Source of the DNA: Rhexocercosporidium sp. MPI-PUGE-AT-0058
Lineage: Eukaryota; Ascomycota; Leotiomycetes; Helotiales
DNA length: 64,000 nucleotides
Assembly (NCBI GenBank): GCA_020746875.1
Contig: JAGTJL010000003.1
Location: forward strand, 2,914,001-2,978,000
Reading direction: 5' to 3'
Shown: positions 18,839-30,832 of the stretch, piece by piece
Position numbering within the stretch: position 1 is the first letter of the stretch
How the letters are laid out: each line of letters opens with the position of its first letter
Position numbers and translations under genes: made by a program
The notes under the pieces: generated by a model
What the model was told of the DNA's origin: nothing
The model's database searches: none
Seen by the model: the letters and a program-made list of their open reading frames with translations, nothing else

Positions 18839-21600
18839 CTCGACGGATATGGATTGAGCTGTATTTGATGACTTCCGCTTGAAAAGGCCGGCTTGGTGTC
18901 TGGGTTTGGCTTTTGAGCTGCGTTTGGGTTATTGATGTTTGTCCTCGCGAGTATTTGGAGAACTTGTAGAGCTGTTTAGTGAAGCACCACAGCGCGAGGC
19001 TGAACTGAATCCATGTTCAATCCGCTGCTTTACAGGGTTGGGGCTCTGGGCTGTTAAAGTGCCAACCGAACAGATCCCATTTGGATAAATTCAATGTCAG
19101 GTGACTGCACAGTGTTCTGTGGTGTTCAATTGTGGCCCCGGATCTCACCTTGATTCATTCAATTTGGTTGTTCTTGGAGGATGGGGTCCAGCTCAGACAG
19201 CGCTGCATGAGTTACCGCTCCTCATACTACTGTGTCCCCAGCGATATTATAAGCCTCTTCTCGTTGATCCTCTTTACGCTGGTTACGCTCTGTCAAGACA
19301 CCGGTACCTCTCGCTTGGTTGTATACAAAATCAACAGAATTGTATCCTTCAAATATTCCTATGACAGTGAAGCACTGGTAACATAGCCTAGTACGAAGAC
19401 GTTGGTGGTTATTGAATCGGCAATATTTTCAAAGTCCACAAAGGAGTCATCAAGGCCAACTGAACGATGATTACTCCTCTCTAGAATCGAGGTCTATCTT
19501 CTCATCTCTGCTTGCCTATATATCTGTCTCCCTTCTAGTCGTAAGGATAAGACAAGTCCGTTGATGTACCACAGCGGTTGTAAATCAGATACTAAAGGTG
19601 ACTTTGGGGCTCTAACTTTTGGCACCCCACGAACCTTAATGTCCTCAGTAAATGGTCTGTAGGAAGGAAGCAGTGAGTGGGTGGTCACTGCAAAAGAGCT
19701 TGGATTTCTCCATCGGGATTGCTTAATTCCACCAGAGAGAGCCCAGATCTTACCTTCACAACCTAACAAGTCTATCAATAATTAGCACTAACAGGACTCC
19801 AACTCCAGGTCTCACAATCCGAAATGAGCGATATCCCTCACTCTCAGACCCGAAATCGCATGTCTGATTTACTCGCAACAAGCAAAGAAATAGTCAGACG
19901 GCATCTGCATAGGCAGCTGGATAGGCATCTGGGACGTCTCATCTGATGTTAATTCTCAAACTCTCTCCTCCTTCCAAGTCATCCTCGAGTGTCAAAGTGA
20001 CAAAATAGCGAGATTTCGGTACGAAGGCCTTTACGGTAGAATCTAACCCCCGAGAGCGAAAACGAATTCTCAGCGGGCCGCCTTGATGAGGTAAGCAGCG
20101 AACTTGCATAAAATGCACAATCTTTGTAGGCACTGTCCCGACTGACCAATCGGTTGAGCTTGTATACGCAGTCTCAGGCGAAGTCAGACCCGGTACGAAC
20201 TACTTTCGTACTTCCGTACTGACCAGGAGCCAGGCCAGTGGGTACGCGCGTATTTCGAAGTGGACGACAGGAGGGAGGGGCCGGCCCTGTGGCGGGGGCA
20301 GAGGCTTCCAGAAGAATGGAGAGTAATTTAGGTTTGATATTGGCAACTTCGTAAACACTACATTGGGAGATTGAACTCGCATGATTGATGGTGATCTGTT
20401 TTGGAGATGGTTTCTTCGGGTCCACGGGTCCTGGAAGCGAAGAGCACACAGCTTTGCAGTACTGTACCTCATCTAATCTTCTCAAGATCAGGAGACGGAC
20501 GGCAGATCTCCCCGTCTTACTACTGTATGTTTTCGTACTGGTCGCTTCTCAAATCAAAGTTATCCTATTACATTACAATTCACAGTTGCTACTCACTCTG
20601 CGTCATCCACGGCTGCCGGCATCCTCTCGTGGGCACCAAAGTCGGGTAAGATGTAAGATGAAAAGGAAGTGGTTTTGACCGCGTGTCATGGAAGATCATA
20701 CTGTTCGTATTCCTTAAACGGCCACCCCCCTCCTGTACCTCCCTGCAGGATTCAAGGTCGTGCAACATTGATGCAATGCTTGAGTCACTCGGCGACCAAC
20801 GGTTTTCTGTGGCTGAATCTATTTGCTTGTTCTTGTCGTCATAGGGGTTTGTAACATAAGCACAAATGTAAGTACTTTCGTAAAGTAGGAAAAACTCGGT
20901 GCGAGTTCCCACGATTCGGAGGCGTTGCCCTACTTGAAATCTAAGTGATGTCGTCGTTTGTTTTCCCATGCTGCCAACGATGTTCGTAGATTCGCGAATC
21001 AGATGGCGTTGCGAGAACGAAACAAAGAACAAAGTAAACTTCCGAGAGTCAGATCTGAAGGCAAACTATGCGCTCCGCCCACTCATTACAGGTTATGTTG
21101 GAATCACACCGAATGCAACATCTAGCCCCTCCCCTCCCGTGTGGCTGTCTGTCTGTTGTTGGTTGTTTGCTGCTGCACACACGGATTTGTTTCCTTCCGA
21201 GGCCTGTGGATAACTCGCCCGCCCCACTCCACCCGCAAGAGCGGAAGGCGATAACTCATGGGGAAATCTAACTTGCGACCTTCCTTTCCTCGACAATCTC
21301 TGTACTCCCATACATATCCTCCTTCCCTTCTCCCTCTGTCCTCCTTAGCTTTCGCATCTTCAATTCTTCATTTTGCTGAATTTGCGCTCCTCTCCTTTGC
21401 TGTTTGTTCAGCCCCGCCTTCACCTGCTTTGTTGCAGCAGCCTTGTGTTGATATTTCGTCTTCGAAGAAACAAGCTCCCCGAATCCTTGTTTGCGCGGAC
21501 ACCAAACCTTGCCTCAATTCCCCAATATCTCGCATAGCCTTACTTTGGCAGATTAGCCTTGGTAATTCTTGAAACCCAAATTCGATTCAAGCCGCCTACC
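18839..21600. other. Intergenic 2.8 kb between Arp8 and the ABC transporter
   Basis: Holds both divergent promoters. The last 330 bp before the ABC transporter ATG is CT-rich (TTCCTCGACAATCTC, TCCTTCCCTTCTCCCTC), typical of a fungal promoter or 5' UTR. Several frames of 80-147 codons (for example 20589-21032 minus) lack motifs and overlap each other on both strands; none is supported. Confidence 0.5.
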
Positions 21601-24600
21601 ATGGCTGGCGACCCAGAGAAGACCGAGGCCGAATCGCATCGGGCTTCAAGTCGTGGAGATTCTACGGACGAGCATGAATCCACGAGGAAACACGACACCG
21701 AAGGCCACGCCACCCAGGTCCCCTCTCCCACCGCTGATCCTGCGGCCCTCGCAAAATTTGACTCCAGCGTAAAGGTCGACGTTAAGGATGAAGATATCTA
21801 CGCCCACCTACCTGCAGCCGAGGCAGAAATACTCAAGCGGCAAGTCAACATTCCTATTGTCAAGGCTGGTTGGAAGACGCTCTACCGATACTCGACCACG
21901 AACGATCTCATAATTATGGCTATCAGTGCCATTTGTTCGATTGCTGCGGGTGCTGCGCTGCCTCTTATGACGGTCATTTTTGGAAATCTGGCAGGACAAT
22001 TCAATGGATATTTTGCTCGTACAACCTCGAGAGCGGATTTCAATGATACGATCGCACACAACGTCCTCTACTTTGTCTACATTGGAATCGCAGAGTTTGT
22101 CACCATCTATATCTCAACTGTTGGATTTATCTATACTGGGGAGCATATCAGTGGCAAGATCCGAGCCCATTACTTGGAGGCCTGCATGCGACAAAATATC
22201 GGCTTCTTCGACAAACTCGGTTCTGGAGAAATCACCACTAGAATTACAGCCGATACGAACTTGGTCCAGGATGGAATTTCCGAGAAGGTTGGATTGACGC
22301 TCAATGCACTGGCGACTTTCATTACGGCTTTCGTTATTGGATTCATCAAGTCCTGGAAGTTGACCTTGATTCTCTCTTCCACGGTGTTTGCTATTGTGGT
22401 AATTATGGGAGGTGGATCCAGCTTCATCATCAAGTACAGCAAGCAATCTTTGGCATCTTATGCTGAAGGAGGAACCATTGCAGAGGAGGTTATCTCGTCT
22501 ATTCGAAATGCGACTGCCTTCGGCACCCAGGACAAGCTCGCCCGCCAATATGACACCCACTTGGCCAACGCCGAAAAATACGGTTATAAGGTCAAATTTG
22601 CCCTGGCCATCATGGTTGGTGGAATGTTTATGGTAATATTTTTGAATTACGGGTTAGCCTTTTGGATGGGAAGTCGGTTCTTGGTCAGTGGAGAGATTGG
22701 TCTTGCCGCGATCTTGACAATTTTGATGTCGATTATGATCGGAGCCTTTTCCCTTGGAAATGTCGCCCCCAACGCCCAAGCTTTTACCACCGCTATCTCT
22801 GCCGCGGCAAAAATCTTCAATACCATCGATCGTGTCTCCCCATTGGACCCTACTACAAGTGATGGAAAAATTCTGGAGAACGTAGAAGGGACAATTGAGT
22901 TGCGAAATATCAAGCACATCTACCCTTCCAGACCAGAAGTTACCGTCATGAAGGATGTCAGCCTTCTCATCCCAGCTGGCAAGAAGACCGCATTGGTTGG
23001 TGCATCCGGAAGTGGAAAGAGTACGATTGTTGGATTGGTAGAACGTTTCTATGACCCAGTTGGTGGGCAAGTCTTGTTGGACGGTCACGATGTCAGCACC
23101 CTCAACCTCCGTTGGTTGCGTCAACAGATCTCTTTGGTCAGCCAAGAACCAACCCTTTTCGGCACCACCATTTTCAAGAACATTGCCCATGGATTGATTG
23201 GGACCAAGTACGAAAATGAGAACGAGGAAAAACGAACCGAGCTCATCTACGAGGCTGCCAAGATGGCCAACGCCCACGACTTCGTTTCGGCACTCCCTGA
23301 AGGCTACGAGACCAATGTTGGAGAGCGCGGATTTCTTTTGTCCGGAGGACAAAAACAGCGTATTGCAATTGCTAGAGCGATGGTCAGCGATCCCAAGATA
23401 CTCCTGCTGGACGAGGCTACTTCTGCATTGGACACGAAGTCCGAAGGCGTCGTGCAAGCTGCTCTCGAGGTTGCTGCTGCTGGACGTACAACCATCACAA
23501 TCGCCCATCGTCTTTCAACTATCAAGGATGCTGATAATATCGTTGTCATGACTGAAGGTCGCATCGTCGAACAGGGAACCCATGACGAGTTGCTGTTGAA
23601 ACAAGGTGCTTACTACAACCTGGTTGAGGCTCAGAAGATTGCTGCAACACAAGAAATGACCCCTGAGCAACAAGCTGAACTTGATGCTAGAGACGATGTC
23701 CTTGTCCGCCAAAAGTCCAACAAGAGCCAAGCGTACGAGGAGGATCCAGATGACAAGAACATTGCCAACAAGCTCAATCGTACCGCCACCGAGAAATCCC
23801 AGTCATCCTTGGCATTGCAAGGCCGTGTTGCACCTGGCGAACAGCGCGACTCTCTTTGGACTTTGATGAAGCTCATCGCTTCGTTCAATCGGACCGAGAT
23901 TGGACTCATGTTCCTCGGCCTCTTCTTTTCCATCATTTGCGGTGGAGGCAATCCAACCCAGGCAGTTTTCTTCGCCAAGGAAATCATCTCGCTATCCATT
24001 CCCCTCGAAAACCGTATCACTGGTATAGAAATTCCAGGAGCTCGTCACCGTCTTCGACATGATGTTGATTTCTGGTCCCTCATGTACCTCATGCTTGCAA
24101 TCGTCCAATTCATCGCATTTTGTGGCCAAGGAATCGCATTCGCATTCTGCTCCGAGAGACTTATCCACCGTGTTCGAGACCGAGCCTTCCGAACTATGCT
24201 GAGACAGGACATCGCTTTCTTTGACAAGGAAGAAAATACTGCTGGAGCTTTGACTTCGTTCCTAAGCACGCAAACAACCCATGTCGCTGGTCTCTCTGGA
24301 GTTACTTTAGGCACGCTTTTGACTGTCACCACTACGCTCATTGCAGCTATTGCTGTCAGTACTGCTATTGGCTGGAAGCTTGCTCTTGTCTGTACTGCTA
24401 CTATCCCCGTTCTCCTCAGCTGTGGCTTCCTCCGTTTCTATATGTTGGCACAATTTCAACAGAGAGCCAAGAAGGCATACGAAACCAGTGCCAGCTTCGC
24501 CTGTGAGGCAACCAGCGCCATCCGAACTGTTGCTTCTTTGACCAGAGAAGAGGATGTGCTCAAGATCTATGTCGATTCCATCGAAGCTCAGTCCAAGAAG

Positions 24601-25748
24601 AGTCTAAACTCGGTACTGAAGTCGTCAATTCTTTATGCTGCTTCTCAATCGCTTATGTTTGCCTGTGTTGCTCTTGGTTTCTGGTAAGTTTGATAACATT
24701 TCGTACCTGGCAGCAGCTAATATTCACAGGTATGGTGGTCAACGCATCGCTGACAGAGAGTACAACCTATTCCAATTCTTTGTCTGTTTCTCATCCGTCA
24801 TATTCGGTGCCCAGTCAGCTGGTACCATTTTCTCGTTCGCACGTAAGTCTATGTCTCCATCCCTGATTCGATCTGTTCTAACACTTTCTAGCGGATATGA
24901 GCAAGGCCAAGCAGGCAGCACAAGAATTGAAGATTCTCTTCGACCGCAAGCCTGCGATCGATTCCTGGTCTGAGGATGGAGCACGTCTTGAACATGTGGA
25001 AGGCAATATCGAATTCCGTGACGTTCACTTCAGATACCCGACTCGGCCAGAACAGCCCGTCCTTCGTGGTCTCAACCTCACCGTCGCTCCAGGCCAGTAC
25101 ATTGCCTTGGTTGGAGCTTCAGGTTGCGGTAAATCCACCACAATCCAACTCCTCGAGCGTTTCTACGACCCCCTAGTCGGCGGAATCTACGTAGACGGCA
25201 AAGAGATCTCCAGTCTAAACATCAACGACTACCGCTCCTTCATCGCTCTCGTTTCCCAAGAACCGACACTCTACCAAGGCACAATCCGAGAAAATGTTCT
25301 CCTCGGCGCCGATCGCGAAGATGTCCCCGATTCCGCAATCGATTTCGCCTGCCGCGAAGCAAACATCTACGATTTCATCATGTCCCTCCCAGACGGTTTC
25401 TCCACTGTCGTAGGCTCCAAAGGCTCCATGCTTTCCGGCGGCCAGAAACAACGTATCGCCATCGCTCGCGCTCTGCTCCGGGACCCGAAAATCCTCCTCC
25501 TTGATGAAGCTACTTCAGCCCTCGACTCCGAGTCCGAACACGTCGTCCAGGCGGCTCTGGATAAGGCTGCGAAGGGACGTACGACTATCGCTGTAGCGCA
25601 TAGATTGAGTACGATTCAGAAGGCAGATATCATCTATGTCTTCGACCAGGGAGTTATCGTGGAGAGTGGGACGCACAACGAGTTGATGAGTAAGGGTGGA
25701 CGGTACTCTGAATTGGTTAACCTGCAGAGTCTTGGGAAGACGCATTAA
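21601..25748 (+). CDS. ABC-B (MDR/P-glycoprotein type) full transporter
   Basis: Three exons, 21601-24683, 24730-24842 and 24892-25748, give 1350 aa in the order TMD-NBD-TMD-NBD. Introns of 46 and 49 bp have GTAAGT donors. NBD1 has Walker A GASGSGKST (residues 467-475), signature LSGGQKQR (about 580) and Walker B ILLLDEATSALD; NBD2 has Walker A GASGCGKST (about 1139) and LSGGQKQR (about 1245). Both catalytic half-sites keep the D-E pair and H-loop (TIAHRLST, AVAHRLST). The linker around residues 690-740 is charged. This is the pump class of Aspergillus Mdr1/AtrD, exporting xenobiotics, antifungals or metabolites across the plasma membrane. No metabolite cluster is seen beside it, so a general detoxification role is more likely than a dedicated one. 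Confidence 0.95.
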
Positions 25749-26876
25749 ACCGTGTTCTTCTCTGGTGTGGTTGATTGTCATTTGAAGCATTCTGCATGGC
25801 GATGGCGTTTGGGTGGTATAAATACAGCACCGTACAGTACGCATATACGGCGCTACGGTCGCTTGCACATATTAGATTAAGGGCTTTTGTAATGGTGTTT
25901 GTTGTTGGCACTTTTTTTCTCTCTTTTGTTTGATATTGAGGGCATAGAATTCGAGGGGACGATGGATGAGCTCTACTCAATCTAGGAAATGTGTGCGTGC
26001 GTGTGTGTGTGTGTGTGTGTGTTAGTAGTTGTAGATTACAGCTGAGACAATCTCCTCACTAGAGACATAAACACAAAATCAAAATGAAATAAGATCACTG
26101 TCCTTTTTGATGACTAGCTGGGGTGGGCTGTGATGGAAATTATATTTACGAAGTTATGTGTCGTGTGAATTAGATATAGGTCCTCCTCTTTATCAAAAAT
26201 CCCAGACGGCGAATGGGCGTTCCCTGGCGAGTTTGTGCTGTTGATTGGGATTCCAATGTCGTTGGAGAAGGTAACGTACTAGTTGTCAGTTTCTCACAGG
26301 AAAGATGGGGGAAGGGAAAGTTGTAGGGTAGGATATATGGGAGAACAGGATGGGTGGATAGTTGGCGATACTGTACGTTGTGGGGGTTTTTTGTGTTATG
26401 TTCCATTCTATTGTCAACGTTGTATCTTCTTTTGCTTTGCTAACGAGAGACTGATTGATGGAGTTGCATTTGATGGATGATCCTAATGTCCTAAATGGGT
26501 GTGCTGATTTAAACCCCATGAAGCGTCGTGGAACGTGGAGTTTAGGAGGATGAAATGGAGGGGTGAAGCGGAGTGGACGCAGGTTCTCATGGGTTGGTGT
26601 TCAGTCTGAGCATTACACCCGTTTTTATGGACGTCGTTATTGAAATAGAAGGCCGGATTTTGGTTAGAATATGGAGTGAACAGAGGGCCAGAACGATGGA
26701 GAGCTATTGTCGGGATGCTTGTCCATTTGATAGTTGTTGCTTTACATAAGAATAATCAATCGTTGTCAACAACCTCTCAGTTTAAGAACGAATCCAGGTC
26801 TACACCTCCAGTCCACCCGCAGTCTGTCGTATCTGAAGGAGCATTAGACACGATAAACGGATCGGTATTGAGAAAA
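25749..26876. other. Intergenic between convergent ABC transporter and GH25 genes
   Basis: Both flanking genes end into this region, so it holds two terminators or poly-A regions. A (GT)n microsatellite lies at 25991-26022. Open frames here are short and motif-free. Confidence 0.55.
25991..26022 (+). repeat. (GT)n microsatellite
   Basis: About 16 GT units with two GC interruptions near the 5' end. Confidence 0.9.
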
Positions 26877-28101
26877 CTAACCCAGATTATACTGTTTCGC
26901 AACTGCTGAAGTCCACCCACCCATGAACGTAGTCACCGTGTCCACACCCGGTACGAAGTCCTGCTGTACGGCCCAGAGAGGAAGTTGAGATCCGACATCC
27001 GTCGACCTGGACGCAAACATCCCATCCCATTGATTCCTACAGCTCGTCAGAACCTCCCAGCTCTCGAAACGAAAGTCCTCGGAAAGATTCAGCACACTTA
27101 CCCATTCGCATAAATCCCCCACGGTCTTCCACTGTTCTGTAATGCAGCAACCCACTGTTTCGCCAAGGCCTCGTTTGCAGCCTTTCCCAAATTCCATGCA
27201 TTACATTCGCCGCCAGGCGTAGGTTCGAGATCGAACCAGTAGTGACTAATCGTCATTCCATTGCTGTCCACTGCTGCGAACAGTTCGGCTATTTGGGTCG
27301 CGGGAGGTTTGCAAGGCACACCGTTATCTTGAGTACCAGTACAAGGGAAGAGGTATGTGTCAATGCGAGGGATACCCGCTGCTTTGGCGGCACGGTAGTT
27401 AGCAATGAAGTTTCTATTGACAAGCCCACCCTGAGATTTGTCAGCTCTGATCTTACAAATAGATTGTCGGATCTTACGACTGAACATCCTTGAATATACC
27501 CCTGGATAACAACAACCTGCCACTTCGAAGCAGCACAACTCCAGAAAGAAGCCGGTGCAAGTGCTGAGATATCAACTCCGGGTACACCCGTTCCCGTTGA
27601 AGGTGGCTCAGTTGTCCCTCCACCGACACAACATTGGACATCACTCGGACCAGGACACGCGCCCGAAAGATACTTCCCTTGACAAGGACTTCCGGTCCAC
27701 TGACAGACGCCATCACCACTTTGAGTTGAGCAAGTCGCGAGACAACATTGAATGTTGTCAGCCCCAGGGCAGTGAGCTTCCGAGTTGTAAGATCCTCCGG
27801 TGCAAGTTTTCGATGTATTTTGGCAGAACCCTGTGCTCTCGTCCCACGAGCAGCTGCGGACGCAGCATTGGATGTCGTTCCCTCCGGAACAAAAACCGAC
27901 TACGTTTGTTCCTGCGCAGGAGGATGTTGACATACATGTCCCATTGCCGCTCTGCTTCCGGTCAGTTAGCACTTTGCAATTGAAAGGAGGGGGGTTCACT
28001 TGGTATTGACAACTGGTTGCGCGTGGTTGAAGTAGAGAAGCGGTAGATAGTGAGAGGCTAGCTGCCAACACAAGAGGATAGAGGACCTTCTGGTAGTACA
28101 T
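26877..28101 (-). CDS. Secreted GH25 lysozyme-like muramidase with three Cys-rich modules
   Basis: Three exons on the minus strand, 27478-28101, 27102-27430 and 26877-27036, give 370 aa; introns are 47 and 65 bp. Residues 1 to about 22 are a signal peptide (LYPLVLAASLSLSTAS). Residues of about 31-158 hold three tandem modules ending in DIQCC, NIQCC and DVQCC, each with about six to eight Cys. After a Thr/Pro/Gly linker, residues 174-370 are a GH25 barrel: GVDISALAP (Asp177), the catalytic pair in YWFDLEPT (Asp275, Glu277), then GIYANGNQWDGMF and a final GGWTSAVAKQY. GH25 enzymes cut the MurNAc-GlcNAc bond of peptidoglycan, so an antibacterial role outside the cell is the natural inference. 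The Cys modules are probably carbohydrate- or wall-binding. Confidence 0.88.
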
Positions 28102-29229
28102 TATTGCTGTGGTCTAGTCAATTGAGTAGAATTTTAATTCGATATCAGGTCTGCTTTGGACGTCTTATAACGTCCGCTTCAGACACCCATGCAGTACTTC
28201 CCATTCTGTTAAATGTAAGATGGATCGAGGCTCAAATTGCATCTGCGAACTAAGTGAACCTATTACCTTGTCAAAGATGCCGTGTTCGGAGATCTATTTC
28301 CGCAATCCATATCGCCAAATCGAGCCAATAGCCCGACACATATCACGCCTTGCAAGGGCCCTCAACGGCACAATGCATATGAACTTTCAGCTCGCTTCCA
28401 GGGCCCTTCAACCACTAAGAGCCCTGTAAGTATAACTGCTTGCGGGGTAAATGCTACCCCGCGATCTGGACTTGGCAGCTGAGTATTATCCAGTACAATT
28501 ACCTTCAGTTTTCTATTCTGAGAAGCAAGTCATTCTTCTTAATTCAGAAAGAACTTCTTGTTTCAGTCTTCGTGGTGAGGCTAACACAGGGAAATAAGTT
28601 TTCAATTTGATCCTTCGTCCAATACTCTCATGTTGTGTTACCGTCGATCAATCCTTCGACTACACTTTCCATGGGTCCATTTTATCCACCGGGTCATATA
28701 TCCTACCGCCGAAAGTAGCAACAAGGTCACTCTCATAATTGATGTTGTCCATTTTCTGTGACTGTAAGTCGGTGGAAATCATGGATCGATTCAGAATTAA
28801 AAATCTTGTTGAAGCTATGCATGTAGGTTGATCTTGATAAGGCTATTTATTTGACGCCTTCTATTCTTCCTCATGCTTCTTGAAGGCTTACAGAGTCGGT
28901 CCCAAATTTTCCTTCAATCTCCAAGTGTTCTGCTGTGTCTTTTTGCATGCGTCCATGGAGAAAATCAGTCCGAGTATCCCAAAAGTCTTCTGATAGAGGC
29001 AGCGAGCCTAAATTTATCCCAAACTGTGATAAAGCTGCTTCTCAGAACAAATCTCAGATTGAAAACCCGAAGACTTTTGAAGTCGACATCAAAGAAGTTG
29101 CAGAAGCTGCAAGAGGTACGGACGAAGACTTCATCGCCCCTATTTAGCGAGCGCCAATACAATCATTCTCATACCCCCATGTGGCAACTTCGATACCACT
29201 TGCTTCTGCAATCGTGTACGAAGTCCTCG
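28102..29229. other. Intergenic, GH25 promoter side, with palindrome copy B
   Basis: Holds the GH25 promoter and the palindrome at 28442-28462. A plus-strand frame at 28935-29147 (70 codons, acidic tail TFEVDIKEVAEAARGTDEDF) ends just before the transposase relic and could be part of the same dead element, but this is not shown. Confidence 0.45.
28442..28462. repeat. 21-bp palindrome, copy B of the GCGGGGTAA repeat
   Basis: GCGGGGTA(AATGC)TACCCCGC: an 8-bp perfect inverted repeat with a 5-bp centre. It is followed by GATCTGGA, matching the flank of copy C, and preceded by TAACTGCTT, resembling TAACT before copy A. Confidence 0.7.
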
Positions 29230-29620
29230 GACTGTTATGAGTATTATACTGGAAAGAGGTTATGGTTCAACGCCATGATCCAGATACATTCGAGCATGAC
29301 TAGCTTCCTTCTGTTTCACAATAGACGATGCTCCTTCGCACGCAAGCAAGTGGACGCAACGAAGGTTACAAAACGAGGGCATTCCTTTACTTAAGCCCAT
29401 TAGAAAACTCTCCTGAAATGAACGTAATTGAACTTGAAGACGTGTAGATGCCATTAAGAATAGAGATTGCACCTCGCGTTTGGAGAGTAGAATGGGAGAA
29501 GTTTCTCCAAAAGAGTATACGTACTCTGCTCACAAGAATTGCCCCTATCAATTGTTCTGGAGGGAGGGGACGAATCTTATGATTGATCCTATATTTTATC
29601 ATATAATTCACTATGGTGGG
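29230..29620 (+). pseudogene. Degraded Tc1/mariner-type DDE transposase fragment
   Basis: Pieces of a DDE_3-type transposase are readable across two frames. At 29315-29412 one frame gives FTIDDAPSHASKWTQRRLQ followed by NEGIPLL, matching the second catalytic Asp block (FxQDNAxxHxxK). At about 29403-29560 another frame gives SPEMNVIELEDV, then a TAG in place of the expected Trp, and later WEKFLQKSIRTLLTRI. This matches the third-residue block (YSPDLNxIExxW). A frameshift near 29405 separates them, and stops lie upstream. The element is inactive; no terminal repeats were found. Confidence 0.65.
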
Positions 29621-29874
29621 GCAATTCTCTCTGGTGCGCAGCCAATTGAAAGTGGAGGGGTTTCACCGCCGCGTGCTTTCGTAAGGTAGTGGCCGACGAA
29701 ACATCTGCGATTACTTCTTAAGCTCAAATGCGCTCACCCAATACATAAACCCATCCGCCACTTTACCATCTTACTCTCTTCTGCGATATTCAGTGCGTTC
29801 TAAGCTTGAGCATCTTGCAACGAAATTGGCATAGTTGATAGCATCAACGAACGACTTTCCAGAGTATACCTCAT

Positions 29875-30832
29875 ATGGCTCTGTGCAACACAAACCAAGG
29901 GCCATATCTTCTGTCTTCCATGCTACCATCCTCCGAGGATACGTACTTCAAAGACACGACGTTCTTTGCCCATGGAAATGTATCTTTGCCCACGCCTGCC
30001 GATGTTCGCCGAGCTGCAGGACCCAAAACCCCTTTGAATAGCCCAACTCCTGTTGTGTTTTCTGCTTTGAACCTCATAGTCAAATATGGCCCAACAATAA
30101 CAGTCACTGAGGGACAGTGTCTCTGGGCGCTTGGACACTTGCTTCCTAGTGTACCTGTTTCAGAAGTATACGGCTGGTGTCGGGAACAGGGCGAGACGTT
30201 TATCTACATGCAACTGGTCGATGGAATCACCTTGGAACAAGCCTGGCCAAATTTCGACATAGAAGATAAATTCGAGATTTGCCAGCAGCTGCAACGGATT
30301 CTCGAGAATCTGCGTCAGCTCAAACAAGATCCAGATACCACATTCATCGGTACGTTGAATCAAAATTTCCGTCGGGAAGAGACTCATCGCATTTGCAGGG
30401 GACATCAACCAAGAGTCGTTACATGATGTCATGTTTCAAACCAGTCAGCCAGCTGGCCCTTTTACAACTGTTGCAGTGTTTAATTATTGGCTTGCGAGGC
30501 TTAGGAGTGGTGCACCTCTGGGTCAAAATATAGACTCAGGTCCCTGGCGTTCTGGATTACTTGACGACATCCCCATCGTCTTCACCCATGCTGATTTGCA
30601 TCGCAGCAACATCATGGTATCACAAGACGCAGATGTAATGCCCTGCATTACGGCGATTATCGATTGGCATCAATCAGGATGGTATCCTGCTTCATGGGAA
30701 TTTTACAAAACGCGTCTCACTTGCAAACTTCCAGCAAATGACCAGTGGGAACTTGAATTCATACTAGAGTTTCTGCAGGGTTACCGAGGATACATTTCTT
30801 GGGAATATTTTCTACAAGGGGTTAGTCTTTAG
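29875..30832 (+). CDS. APH-like phosphotransferase (aminoglycoside/choline kinase fold)
   Basis: Two exons, 29875-30349 and 30399-30832, joined across a 49-bp intron (donor GTACGT, acceptor TTTGCAG), give 302 aa. Motifs: an N-lobe strand LNLIVKYGP with the presumed ATP-binding Lys (about residue 66), a hinge-like YMQLVDGITLEQAW, the catalytic loop FTHADLHRSNIMV (Brenner-type HxDxxxxN, about residue 239 on), and ITAIIDWHQSGWYPASWEF carrying the metal-binding Asp. This is the large fungal family of unknown substrate often annotated as phosphotransferase enzyme family; fungal members are rarely true antibiotic kinases. It could have an additional upstream exon; the ATG chosen is the first in frame. 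Confidence 0.85.

Noticed and set aside
20589..21032. 147-codon minus-strand ORF between Arp8 and the ABC transporter
   Set aside because: No motif, overlapped by equally long frames on the other strand, and inside a promoter-like interval.
22654..23508. 284-codon minus-strand ORF inside the ABC transporter
   Set aside because: Antisense shadow of the conserved transporter coding sequence.
29480..29689. 69-codon plus-strand ORF downstream of the transposase fragment
   Set aside because: Overlaps the transposase C-terminal block in another frame and has no motif.
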